A DNA stretch of 6,516 nt, taken from contig PLKY01000117.1 in NCBI GenBank assembly GCA_003140785.1, forward strand, positions 8,153 to 14,668. Reading direction: 5' to 3'. A program made the translations under genes and the position numbers. Numbering within the stretch: the stretch's first letter is position 1; each line of letters begins with the position of its first letter. Below, in pieces: positions 1 to 5,688 of the stretch. The stretch comes from Acidobacteriaceae bacterium. Its GTDB lineage: Bacteria; Acidobacteriota; Terriglobia; Terriglobales; Acidobacteriaceae. Below the pieces are notes generated by a model that worked only from the letters and a program-made list of their open reading frames with translations, did no database searches and was not told the origin of the DNA.

Positions 1-113
1 CGGATTTCGTCCAGCATTCCCGCCATCGATTGCGCCCCAGGGACGATTTTCGTTACGATCCTCGCGCCGATTTTCGCGGAGATTCTCGCATCGATTTTCG
101 CGGCGGGGCTCAC
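1..113 (-). CDS. 5' end of an unrecognised minus-strand gene (partial)
   Basis: A minus-strand frame is open from an in-frame TGA near 161 to the left edge. Two starts are possible. The upstream GTG at 113-111 has a good AAGGAG at 133-128, but its spacing of 14 bases is long. The ATG at 26-24, giving MAGMLDEIR, has only a weak GGGG about 8 bases upstream. From the GTG the first residues are VSPAAKID, ARIS, AKIG, ARIV, TKIV, then PGAQSMAGMLDEIR. The tetrapeptide pattern [A/T][K/R]I-x comes from a 12-bp tandem repeat. No signal peptide or membrane segment is visible. The MLDEI start loosely recalls some indole-glycerol-phosphate synthase N-termini, but nine residues are too few to claim this. 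I infer a gene because of its position just downstream of a same-strand terminator and the consistent frame; start and identity are uncertain. Confidence 0.35.
   Translation of the reverse strand, partial: MSPAAKIDARISAKIGARIVTKIVPGAQSMAGMLDEI
42..101. repeat. Five tandem 12-bp degenerate repeats
   Basis: Read on the minus strand, 101 to 42 divides exactly into five 12-mers: GCGAAAATCGAT, GCGAGAATCTCC, GCGAAAATCGGC, GCGAGGATCGTA and ACGAAAATCGTC. Units 1, 3 and 5 carry AAAATCG, while 2 and 4 carry AGAATC or AGGATC, so the array may be a 24-bp dimer repeat. In the minus frame of the left-edge gene each unit gives one [A/T][K/R]I-x tetrapeptide with K and R alternating. Because 12 is a multiple of three, copy-number change would preserve frame. 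Confidence 0.8.
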
Positions 114-171
114 ACCCGCGGATCTTGCTCCTTGTATCGAAACAACTGCCTCTCTATCTCAGAGTTTGCCC

Positions 172-199
172 CAAATAAAAAGTGGGCTGTCAGCCCACT
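172..199 (-). terminator. Rho-independent terminator, minus strand
   Basis: AGTGGGCT and AGCCCACT (181-188 and 192-199) form a perfect 8-bp GC-rich stem with a 3-base loop. On the minus strand the stem is followed by TTTTTATTT (180-172), a proper U-tract; the plus-strand side has none, so the signal faces left. No convincing minus-strand gene lies just to its right, so it either ends an unannotated transcript starting somewhere in 200-670, or is an attenuator in the leader of the minus-strand gene at the left edge. Confidence 0.75.
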
Positions 200-672
200 C
201 ATCTCTCCGCCAGCTGGTGAACCCACAGCGAATGAAGCGGACAAACTCGCTCGCATAGTTAGAATACTGCGAATCGCGAGGAAACTCAACGACCGATGGC
301 AATCCTTGCGATCTTTATCATTCGATCAGCCCAATGAAGCTGTTTTCCGTCGTCGAATCGCTTTGTTCTTGCGAGTGACGTGCCAACCCGGGAACCCGAT
401 TGGAAGTCTGCGCGGTTTGAAATTTTTGTGCTCGAAGACGCAATCTTCGGCTCCCCAATCCGTAACGCCGAGCGGCACCGATGGGGGGGGCAAGGAAGCT
501 CGATGACTCCCGATGAGCCAATCAGCGATTGGGAATTGATTGAAATTACCATTAATTTGTGAGGCACCCATCAAGGGCGCGCGCGTTGAGCTGCTGCAGA
601 TTTCTTGTGCAAGTCTAACTATTTAATGTGGTTAGATTGAAGACGTAGGGGTAGGCGAAGGGGTTGCGATGT
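200..672. other. Gene-poor region with short inverted repeats
   Basis: I see no credible protein gene in this stretch. Frames are open on both strands for 60-160 codons, but they lack ribosome sites, recognisable motifs and consistent composition, and they overlap one another. Visible items are a small perfect hairpin CCAATC-AGC-GATTGG (518-532), further copies of the same hexamer as CCCAATC (454-460) and GATTGG (398-403), a run of eight G at 483-490, and GCGCGCGCG at about 577-585. The minus-strand terminator at its left end suggests a minus-strand transcript could lie here. No tRNA-like cloverleaf or familiar structured RNA was recognised by eye. Confidence 0.5.
614..636 (+). promoter_or_regulatory. 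Inverted repeat around a -10-like AT box upstream of the EAL gene
   Basis: TCTAAC (614-619) and GTTAGA (631-636) are perfect inverted half-sites separated by 11 bases (620-630) that contain TATTTAAT, a good match to a bacterial -10 element. The half-site centres lie about 17 bp apart. No clear -35 box sits at proper spacing, which could mean activator dependence or a chance pattern. Its position 70-90 bases before the GTG start suits a promoter/operator for the phosphodiesterase gene. It could also serve leftward transcription. Confidence 0.3.
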
Positions 673-705
673 ATGTTCGATGCCCCAAATTGGGGATTGC
701 CGTAA
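673..705 (+). other. Possible 10-codon leader ORF abutting the EAL gene
   Basis: ATG at 673 opens a frame reading MFDAPNWGLP and stopping at TAA 703-705, directly next to the GTG start at 706 and in the same frame. AAGGGG at 658-663 lies 9 bases upstream, a better Shine-Dalgarno and spacing than the EAL gene itself has. The mini-ORF covers the palindrome that contains the EAL gene's own ribosome site. Whether it is translated is unknown; such short ORFs arise by chance often. It does show that the EAL protein cannot start further upstream in this frame. Confidence 0.25.
683..696 (+). promoter_or_regulatory. Palindrome containing the EAL gene Shine-Dalgarno
   Basis: CCCCAA-A-TTGGGG (683-695) is a perfect odd palindrome. 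Its right arm includes GGGGA (692-696), the only plausible Shine-Dalgarno for GTG 706, 9 bases away. As RNA, four or five pairs could fold with a 3-5 base loop and partly hide the site. Alternatively it is a protein-binding site in DNA. Both readings are inference. Confidence 0.35.
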
Positions 706-2367
706 GTGTCAGTTCTACGAAACATTAGTAACATCATAATGCGTACTTTTAAACAGCGCGTTTGGGTCGCCATCCTGGCGACTTCTTGTGGATTAGCCGC
801 TGGAGGATTCGCCGGCTATCTGCTCGGTCGCGTCCTCACGCTCAATCGAACTGAAGCAAGACTTGAGCAGTACGCAACACGCCTTATCGGTGAGGGACAG
901 AAATCGACTGCGGAATCACGGAAAGTCCTTGCGGCGATGAACGCTTCGCCGTTTCCGAGATGCTCGGACGCAGAGATCAATTATTTCAGCAAGCTGATCT
1001 TCGAATCCCAATACCTTAAAGCAGGCGGGCGGATGCACGACGGGAAGATCGAGTGCTCCACTTCCCTCGGCCGTGCGACACAGACCCAGGTCCAATACAA
1101 GCCGGATATCTTCCAGAGGGATGGCACGAGACTGTATCGTAACCTTGCGCCGTTCCGTGTGGGCAACGAGACGGTCATTGCGATACAGTTGGCCGATTCC
1201 TATATTGTTTACAGTCCGTACAATATGAAGCCCGTGCTCAACAGCTCCATGCAGTTCACGGTCACAGACGTCGACGCCCCCAACCGGGCGGCGGGGCACA
1301 TATACGGCACTGCTCCAAAGTCTGAAGAGACTTATCTAGTAACGAACGGCCAGTTCCGCGATGGGGACTATCTCTATGGAACCCACTGCTCTCCGGATGG
1401 CGTCGTGTGCGTGGCGGCACACGTCCCCATTTCGCAGGCGATGCTCAACAATCGCCTTACGGTGGGTGGTTTCGTTGCTTTGGGTGGACTGACGGGGATA
1501 CTGGTCGGATTTGTCTGCGCGGTCATTTATCGACGCACGAAGGGCTTTGAGAGCCAGCTGCTGCGTGCGATTCGTAAGGATACGCTCAGAATCGTCTACC
1601 AGCCCATTGTCGATCTTGAAAACGAAGAGATCGTCGAGGTGGAAGCCTTGGCACGCTGGACCAACGAGGACAACGTGCCCGTCAGTCCGGATGACTTCAT
1701 CAAAGTTGCGGAGGAGCGTGGCTTTGTTGGGCAGATCACGAAGCTGGTGGTGCGCCACGTCCTGCATGATTTTGCGAAGACGTTGCGCGAACGTCCCGGC
1801 TTTCGGGTCAATGTGAACATTGCGGCAGCCGACCTTGCCGATCCGGAATTTCTTCCCATGTTGGAGAGCGCGCTTGCGCAAGCTGGAGTTGCGGCAAGCA
1901 GCCTGGGCATTGAAATTACGGAAAGCTATACGGCGCGGCAACAGGTGGCGAAAGAAACCATTCTTCGGCTGCGCGAAAAAGGACATTACGTACACATCGA
2001 CGATTTTGGCACCGGCTACTCCAGCCTCGCGTATCTCCACGACCTGTCTGTAGACGCGATCAAGATCGATAAGGCGTTCACCAAAGCAATCGGAACCGAT
2101 GCGGTGACGGTTACGATTCTTCCGCAAATTCTCACCATGGCCGATACGCTGGGGCTGCGGGTGATCGTCGAGGGAATTGAAACTCCGCAGCAGGCGCGTT
2201 ACTTTGCGCAATCCGAGCAGTCGATCTATGCGCAGGGATGGCTCTTCGGACGCCCCGTTCCACCGGACGCGTTTCTCCGCTTGCTTGAGGGGAAGGCAAG
2301 GATTGGTGAGTATGAGGAATCGATCGAAGGCATGGGAATGGTCGCTTCGTCTGTATCGGCTGCCTGA
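706..2367 (+). CDS. CSS-motif EAL-domain cyclic-di-GMP phosphodiesterase, membrane-anchored
   Basis: This inner-membrane enzyme is predicted to hydrolyse c-di-GMP to pGpG in the cytoplasm under control of a periplasmic sensor. Of 553 residues, 19-41 and 251-275 are membrane segments. The region between is a CSS-motif sensor with C86, C117 (in ECSTSLG), C228 and C235; in the E. coli family members the motif cysteines form a redox-sensitive disulfide that restrains activity. The EAL domain spans about 286-535. Key residues are present: E313-A-L, N371, E403, D432/D433 in IDDFGTGYSSL, K453 in IKID, E489 in VEGIET and Q510. No GGDEF domain is present, so it should be a pure phosphodiesterase. The start is GTG 706 because TAA lies immediately upstream; ATG 739 is an alternative without a ribosome site. 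CST replaces the canonical CSS. It appears monocistronic. Confidence 0.93.
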   Translation: MSVLRNISNIIMRTFKQRVWVAILATSCGLAAGGFAGYLLGRVLTLNRTEARLEQYATRLIGEGQKSTAESRKVLAAMNASPFPRCSDAEINYFSKLIFESQYLKAGGRMHDGKIECSTSLGRATQTQVQYKPDIFQRDGTRLYRNLAPFRVGNETVIAIQLADSYIVYSPYNMKPVLNSSMQFTVTDVDAPNRAAGHIYGTAPKSEETYLVTNGQFRDGDYLYGTHCSPDGVVCVAAHVPISQAMLNNRLTVGGFVALGGLTGILVGFVCAVIYRRTKGFESQLLRAIRKDTLRIVYQPIVDLENEEIVEVEALARWTNEDNVPVSPDDFIKVAEERGFVGQITKLVVRHVLHDFAKTLRERPGFRVNVNIAAADLADPEFLPMLESALAQAGVAASSLGIEITESYTARQQVAKETILRLREKGHYVHIDDFGTGYSSLAYLHDLSVDAIKIDKAFTKAIGTDAVTVTILPQILTMADTLGLRVIVEGIETPQQARYFAQSEQSIYAQGWLFGRPVPPDAFLRLLEGKARIGEYEESIEGMGMVASSVSAA

Positions 2368-2476
2368 GCGAATCTCATGCAATTCAAGTTAGATTGAGCT
2401 ATCCCTCCTTTTTCATCCAAGTTATCCGCAAGCAATTCATTTTGCGTTGCCGAGCGCGACGGACGACAATAGCGGA

Positions 2477-3823
2477 ATGAAATCGATGCGATCTCTGAGT
2501 TTCATTCTGCTAGCTTGCGGTTCTCTTGTTCCTCTTGCGCACTCCCTTGAAAAACAGCCAGCGAGCGCATATCACGCGCGACGTGAGGCTCTGGCCGCGA
2601 AGCTTCAGGGTGGTGTGGCGCTGCTATTCGCCGCTCCGGAACCGATTCTCGATTTCATGCCGTACCGCCAGGATTCGGACTTCTATTATTTGACCGGGTG
2701 GAATGAGCCGGGCGCTGCGCTGATGGTTGTTGGTGGAAATGGTTCCACACAAGCCTACAAGGAGATCCTGTTTCTTCCTACGCGGAACCTGCACACCGAA
2801 CTTTACACCGGAGCGAAGATGGATGCCGCAACGCCGGGAGTGGTGCAGGCTACGGGAGTGGATGCCGTTGAGCCGATGACGGCGATGCCGACGGAGTTGA
2901 ATAAGGTGGTCGCACGAGATCGTCGATTGGCTTCGAGTCTTTGGACGCAGCCCGATTCGCAGGCGGCCAAGGCCGTTGTTACTTTGAATGCGGTCACGCT
3001 GGGCATGGATGCGGCACCGGGTGCGCGCGATGTGACGACTTTGACAATGCTCTTGCGCGAGGTGAAAGACGACGGCGAAATTGCGTTATTGAAAAAAGCC
3101 AGTGATGCGTCGATCGCCGCGCAGCGTGCCATGATGCGCGCCACGACCGCAGGGGTGACGGAACGGACCCTTGCCGGGAAAATGACAGAAGTGTGGTTTC
3201 AGCAGGGTTGCGAACGGCCTTCGTATGCACCCATCGTTGGTTCAGGCATCAATTCGACGACGCTGCATTATGCCGCGAATTCGCGGACTATGCAGGATGG
3301 CGAGATCGTGGTTGTCGATGCGGCGTGCGAATTTTCGATGTATGCCTCAGACATTACGCGCACTGTTCCGGTGAGCGGACACTTCAGTCCGCGCCAGAGG
3401 GAGATTTACAACATCGTGCTCGGCGCGCAGCAGGCCGCTATCGAGGCGTTTGTCGCGGGCAAGTCGACGATTAACGATCGCGATCGCAGAGATCCGAACT
3501 CGCTGGATACAGCTGCGTATAACTACATCAATACGCATGGCAAAGATCTGCACGGAGAGCCGCTGGGAAAGTATTGGCTGCATGGTTTGGGTCACATGGT
3601 CGGCATCGATGTACATGATCCGGCGGATTATCCTGCTGTGCTAAAACCGGGGATGGTGTTCACGATCGAGCCGGGGGTCTACATTCCGGAAGAGAAACTG
3701 GGCGTGCGCATCGAATGCGACTTTCTTGTGGGACAGGACGGAAAGCTTATTGATCTCGATGCTGCATTGCCGCACACTGCGGATGAAGTGGAAGCCGCGA
3801 TGCACGGCGAAGTGATCAAATGA
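2477..3823 (+). CDS. pepP: Secreted Xaa-Pro aminopeptidase-like M24B metallopeptidase
   Basis: This predicted dinuclear-metal aminopeptidase would remove an N-terminal residue ahead of proline. The 448 residues begin with a signal-like segment (KSMR, then SLSFILLACGSLVPLAHS), so it probably acts in the periplasm or outside. Cleavage after AHS is likely; LLAC is a loose lipobox, so a lipoprotein is possible. The aminopeptidase-P N-terminal domain has RQDSDFYYLTG (about 64-74). The M24 pita-bread fold carries the metal ligands D281, D292, H373 (GLGHMVGIDVHD), E398 (TIEPGVYIP) and E413 (GVRIE), plus H380. GVRIECD has Cys where Asp is common. ATG 2477 was chosen because it puts charged residues just before the hydrophobic stretch; TTG 2447 and ATG 2486 remain possible, and no ribosome site is strong. 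The 109-base gap after the EAL gene shows no clear terminator or promoter. First gene of an overlapping three-gene operon. Prolidase-type specificity cannot be excluded. Confidence 0.9.
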   Translation: MKSMRSLSFILLACGSLVPLAHSLEKQPASAYHARREALAAKLQGGVALLFAAPEPILDFMPYRQDSDFYYLTGWNEPGAALMVVGGNGSTQAYKEILFLPTRNLHTELYTGAKMDAATPGVVQATGVDAVEPMTAMPTELNKVVARDRRLASSLWTQPDSQAAKAVVTLNAVTLGMDAAPGARDVTTLTMLLREVKDDGEIALLKKASDASIAAQRAMMRATTAGVTERTLAGKMTEVWFQQGCERPSYAPIVGSGINSTTLHYAANSRTMQDGEIVVVDAACEFSMYASDITRTVPVSGHFSPRQREIYNIVLGAQQAAIEAFVAGKSTINDRDRRDPNSLDTAAYNYINTHGKDLHGEPLGKYWLHGLGHMVGIDVHDPADYPAVLKPGMVFTIEPGVYIPEEKLGVRIECDFLVGQDGKLIDLDAALPHTADEVEAAMHGEVIK

Positions 3824-4194
3824 CTCCGAACGACGCAGAGGACACGGGACAATTCGAGCTGCTGGGCCGCGCCTTTGCCGACCAGCTCAGGGCGTGTCTG
3901 GAAGAATGCGCTCGCGGCAGGCGTGGTCTGTTTTCAGACCTGGAACTGACAGGCGATGAGGAGGAGAGTCGCGCGTGGCCGGAGGCGGCGCGCTTGCGCG
4001 AACTCGCTTTTGCCTTGCAGGCGATTCTGAGCCAGGCGGAAGAACGCAACGCACTGTGCGACGAGTTTCTCGATCTATGCACGATTCACGGCGAGAGCAA
4101 TCCTGGCGAGCCGCGGCTTGCGCGCGCATTTCTTGCGCGCATCGAAAGTGGCGGAGTAGGAACCCCAACTGAGATCGAGAAAAAGCCGTGGTGA
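3820..4194 (+). CDS. Small soluble protein of unknown function, coupled to the peptidase gene
   Basis: I do not recognise this 124-residue protein. Its ATG overlaps the peptidase stop as ATGA (3820-3823), a classic translational coupling arrangement, which strongly supports it being real. It has no signal peptide or membrane segment. It is acidic and looks largely helical: residues about 11-35 and 55-90 (WPEAARLRELAFALQAILSQ region) could form amphipathic helices, with an acidic GDEEES stretch between. Cysteines at about 26, 30, 79 and 86 include a C-x3-C spacing but no clear metal-site pattern. The C-terminus is polar (TEIEKKPW). It ends inside the start region of the next membrane-protein gene, so the three products are probably made together. 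Function is unknown. Confidence 0.75.
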   Translation: MTPNDAEDTGQFELLGRAFADQLRACLEECARGRRGLFSDLELTGDEEESRAWPEAARLRELAFALQAILSQAEERNALCDEFLDLCTIHGESNPGEPRLARAFLARIESGGVGTPTEIEKKPW

Positions 4195-4577
4195 TGCTGC
4201 GCGCATTTCTGGCGCTGCTCGCGGGCCTGGCCACAATGGTGTTGCTCGTCCTGGTCGTGACCGCGCTGCTCACACGATTTGCACCGGGTTGGGCCGGGGA
4301 ACCGCGCAAGCCGCGCGCCGGATATATCTTCGTGAACCTTGGATATTCGTTTTTGGCAGCAGCTGCAGGCGGGTACGTGAGCGCTTGGGCAGCGGTTGCC
4401 AATCCGCTGGTCTATGTTCTGACGCTTTCGATAATTGTCTTGGTGCTTGCGGCGTTGAGTGCGCTGCAGTCGCGCGGAAAGCAGCCCATCGCGTATCAGC
4501 TTGCGCTGGTTGCAGTGTCGCCGCTGGGCGTAATCGCCGGCGGATTGGTCCGTTTGCAGGTGATGGGCATTCTCTAG
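4188..4577 (+). CDS. Four-helix integral membrane protein of unknown function
   Basis: This 129-residue hydrophobic protein shows four likely membrane helices at about 4-28, 45-70, 73-95 and 100-123, with short loops. The first loop is basic (GEPRKPRAG) and a second basic patch (QSRGKQ) follows helix 3. Three starts lie close together: GTG 4188, GTG 4191 (GTGA overlap with the previous stop) and ATG 4194 (TGATG overlap). GAGA at 4177-4180 gives spacings of 7, 10 and 13 bases respectively, so GTG 4188 or 4191 fits best; the difference is at most two residues. No catalytic motif is visible. The overlap with the upstream gene indicates coupled translation as the last gene of the operon, and a hairpin follows at 4604-4641. 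Confidence 0.8.
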   Translation: MVMLRAFLALLAGLATMVLLVLVVTALLTRFAPGWAGEPRKPRAGYIFVNLGYSFLAAAAGGYVSAWAAVANPLVYVLTLSIIVLVLAALSALQSRGKQPIAYQLALVAVSPLGVIAGGLVRLQVMGIL

Positions 4578-4603
4578 TTATAACCTTGCGCATTTGGTGA
4601 AAT

Positions 4604-4641
4604 CCCATCCTTGCAGCTCTCGAGATTGCCGCAAGGATGGG
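4604..4641. terminator. Hairpin between convergent genes, probable bidirectional terminator
   Basis: CCCATCCTTGC (4604-4614) and GCAAGGATGGG (4631-4641) form a perfect 11-bp stem with a 16-base loop. It sits between the membrane-protein gene (stop at 4577) and the convergent outer-membrane gene (stop at 4669), the expected place for a shared terminator. U-tracts are poor on both sides (GATTTC on the minus side), so it may be inefficient, or may protect mRNA 3' ends instead. Confidence 0.6.
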
Positions 4642-4668
4642 CACTCAGAATTTCGCAATGAAACCGCA

Positions 4669-5550
4669 TCAGAACCGTACGCCCACTGAAATCGGGATAA
4701 CCTTCGTGCCGGAACTGACCGTCGTGATTCCCAGTCCGTTTGCCGAAGTGGTCACAGAGGGACTCAGAACGTCGAGATAGCGGACCTCGGCAAAGGCCTT
4801 TACCTTGCTGTCGCCATAGATCCCGCCAAAACGGTGTTGGAATCCGCCGCCAATGTTGAATCCTCCCTGATTGCTGGAGTAGTGGCCAACCACCTGGTTG
4901 GCATAACCGTAGCCGCAATAGAAGTAACTGCAATACTGCGTCGGTTCAGGGTCGGTGAAGTTGGTTACCTCGCGATAGAAACCGCCGCCGCCGGTCACAT
5001 AGACGCTGTTGTCTTTTTTGGGCATCAGGTCGAAAACGGGATCGATCGTGAGAGACCAGATATGTGCATTGCCGCCGGTTGCTCCGGCTTGCGCGATCAG
5101 TGCTCCGGGCAACTTATCATCGATGAACTGATACTCCATCAATGCACTGAGCCTCTGGTTGAAGCGATAGCCGGCACCGAGTGTGAAGTCGCCCCCCCAT
5201 GTGATGTCCTTCGGCGAATCACCCCCGGGAGCGTTGAAGCCGCCACCTCCTTCATAAGTAAGGTGGCTCCATAGACTGTGGCTGTGATACCCCCCATTGC
5301 CATTGCCCTCCTCTTGTGCGCCGCCGGAGGCTGCCGGCGCGGAAGGTAGGGCACCGCCGTCACTGCTGGAGTCGTCTGCTATCGCGCCGCTGGAACTCGA
5401 CTCGGAAACGGCCGTCGAACTGGATGGATCATGGGATGGTGCAATCTGGGCTAATGCTGCGTGGGCAGAAGCGGCGCCAACTGCAAGCACAACGACCGCC
5501 GAAAGCAGGGAAGCATGCCGCAACAGCGGCATCGAACGCAGAGTTGACAT
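4669..5550 (-). CDS. Outer-membrane beta-barrel protein with Ser-rich N-terminal linker
   Basis: This 293-residue protein is predicted to be exported and inserted in the outer membrane. Residues 1-34 are a signal peptide (basic RSMPLLRH, then a hydrophobic run, with AHA and ALA-Q cleavage options). Residues about 40-90 form a low-complexity Ser/Gly/Asp/Ala linker. From about 93 onward alternating strands with Gly and aromatics (LGAGYRF, ALMEYQF, VYVTGGGGFY, GGGFQHRF, FAEVRYLDV) fit a small eight-strand-like barrel of the OmpA-like or OMP_b-brl type. It ends in VGVRF, the C-terminal Phe signal expected for barrel assembly. C207 and C212 lie in a Tyr-rich segment and may form a loop disulfide. 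GAGG at 5561-5558 is 7 bases before the ATG, supporting the start. It is monocistronic and divergent from vapBC. Ligand or role is unknown; it could be a structural protein or narrow porin. Confidence 0.85.
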   Translation of the reverse strand: MSTLRSMPLLRHASLLSAVVVLAVGAASAHAALAQIAPSHDPSSSTAVSESSSSGAIADDSSSDGGALPSAPAASGGAQEEGNGNGGYHSHSLWSHLTYEGGGGFNAPGGDSPKDITWGGDFTLGAGYRFNQRLSALMEYQFIDDKLPGALIAQAGATGGNAHIWSLTIDPVFDLMPKKDNSVYVTGGGGFYREVTNFTDPEPTQYCSYFYCGYGYANQVVGHYSSNQGGFNIGGGFQHRFGGIYGDSKVKAFAEVRYLDVLSPSVTTSANGLGITTVSSGTKVIPISVGVRF

Positions 5551-5585
5551 GTCCGTACCTCGAATTTGAAATAATTGTTGTTAAC

Positions 5586-5609
5586 CGGGGAGGCGTGCGC
5601 TGCTCCCCG
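5586..5609 (-). promoter_or_regulatory. Stem-loop in the leader or promoter region of the outer-membrane gene
   Basis: CGGGGAG (5586-5592) and CTCCCCG (5603-5609) pair perfectly over 7 bp with a 10-base loop, 36-59 bases upstream of the minus-strand ATG. If transcribed it would be a GC-rich 5' leader hairpin for the outer-membrane protein. No U-tract follows on either strand, so it is not an intrinsic terminator. It may stabilise the mRNA or be a protein site; no clear minus-strand -10/-35 pair was found around it. Confidence 0.35.
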
Positions 5610-5688
5610 TACGAAGTTAGACACATTTGCGGCGCTGAAGTTGCACGCGGGACAGGTGCTAGGGAAAATCACCGCCTCCCAGTCCCAC

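Noticed and set aside
200..300. T-box or tryptophan-type attenuator ahead of the left-edge minus gene
   Set aside because: No T-box antiterminator consensus is present and no run of Trp codons is seen in a leader peptide; the left-edge gene is not identified. Only the plain terminator is supported.
30..506. A plus-strand open frame of 158 codons starting with TTG, with DFR-type repeats at its N-terminus
   Set aside because: It has no ribosome site, starts at TTG, runs straight through the minus-strand terminator hairpin, and its DFR pattern is only the complement of the 12-bp repeat. No recognisable protein features follow.
286..574. Three overlapping minus-strand open frames (60-93 codons)
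   Set aside because: All three frames are open together, none has a convincing ribosome site or family motif, and composition is irregular. A short real gene here cannot be excluded, but none is supported.
1336..2382. A 348-codon minus-strand open frame opposite the EAL gene
   Set aside because: It is the complement shadow of a clear EAL-domain gene with intact catalytic motifs; its translation is Arg/His-rich with no domain.
631..2397. GTTAGATTGA on both sides of the EAL gene (631-640 and 2388-2397), suggesting a target-site duplication or excisable cassette
   Set aside because: A 10-base direct repeat is expected several times by chance in 6.5 kb; there are no flanking inverted repeats, recombinase or composition shift.
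2368..2476. Possible promoter or terminator between the EAL gene and the peptidase gene
   Set aside because: No hairpin with a U-tract and no -35/-10 pair at acceptable spacing could be picked out by eye, so nothing is called.
4834..5569. Plus-strand open frames of 90-146 codons opposite the outer-membrane gene
   Set aside because: They are shadows of the minus-strand barrel gene, which has a signal peptide, barrel strands, C-terminal Phe and a ribosome site.
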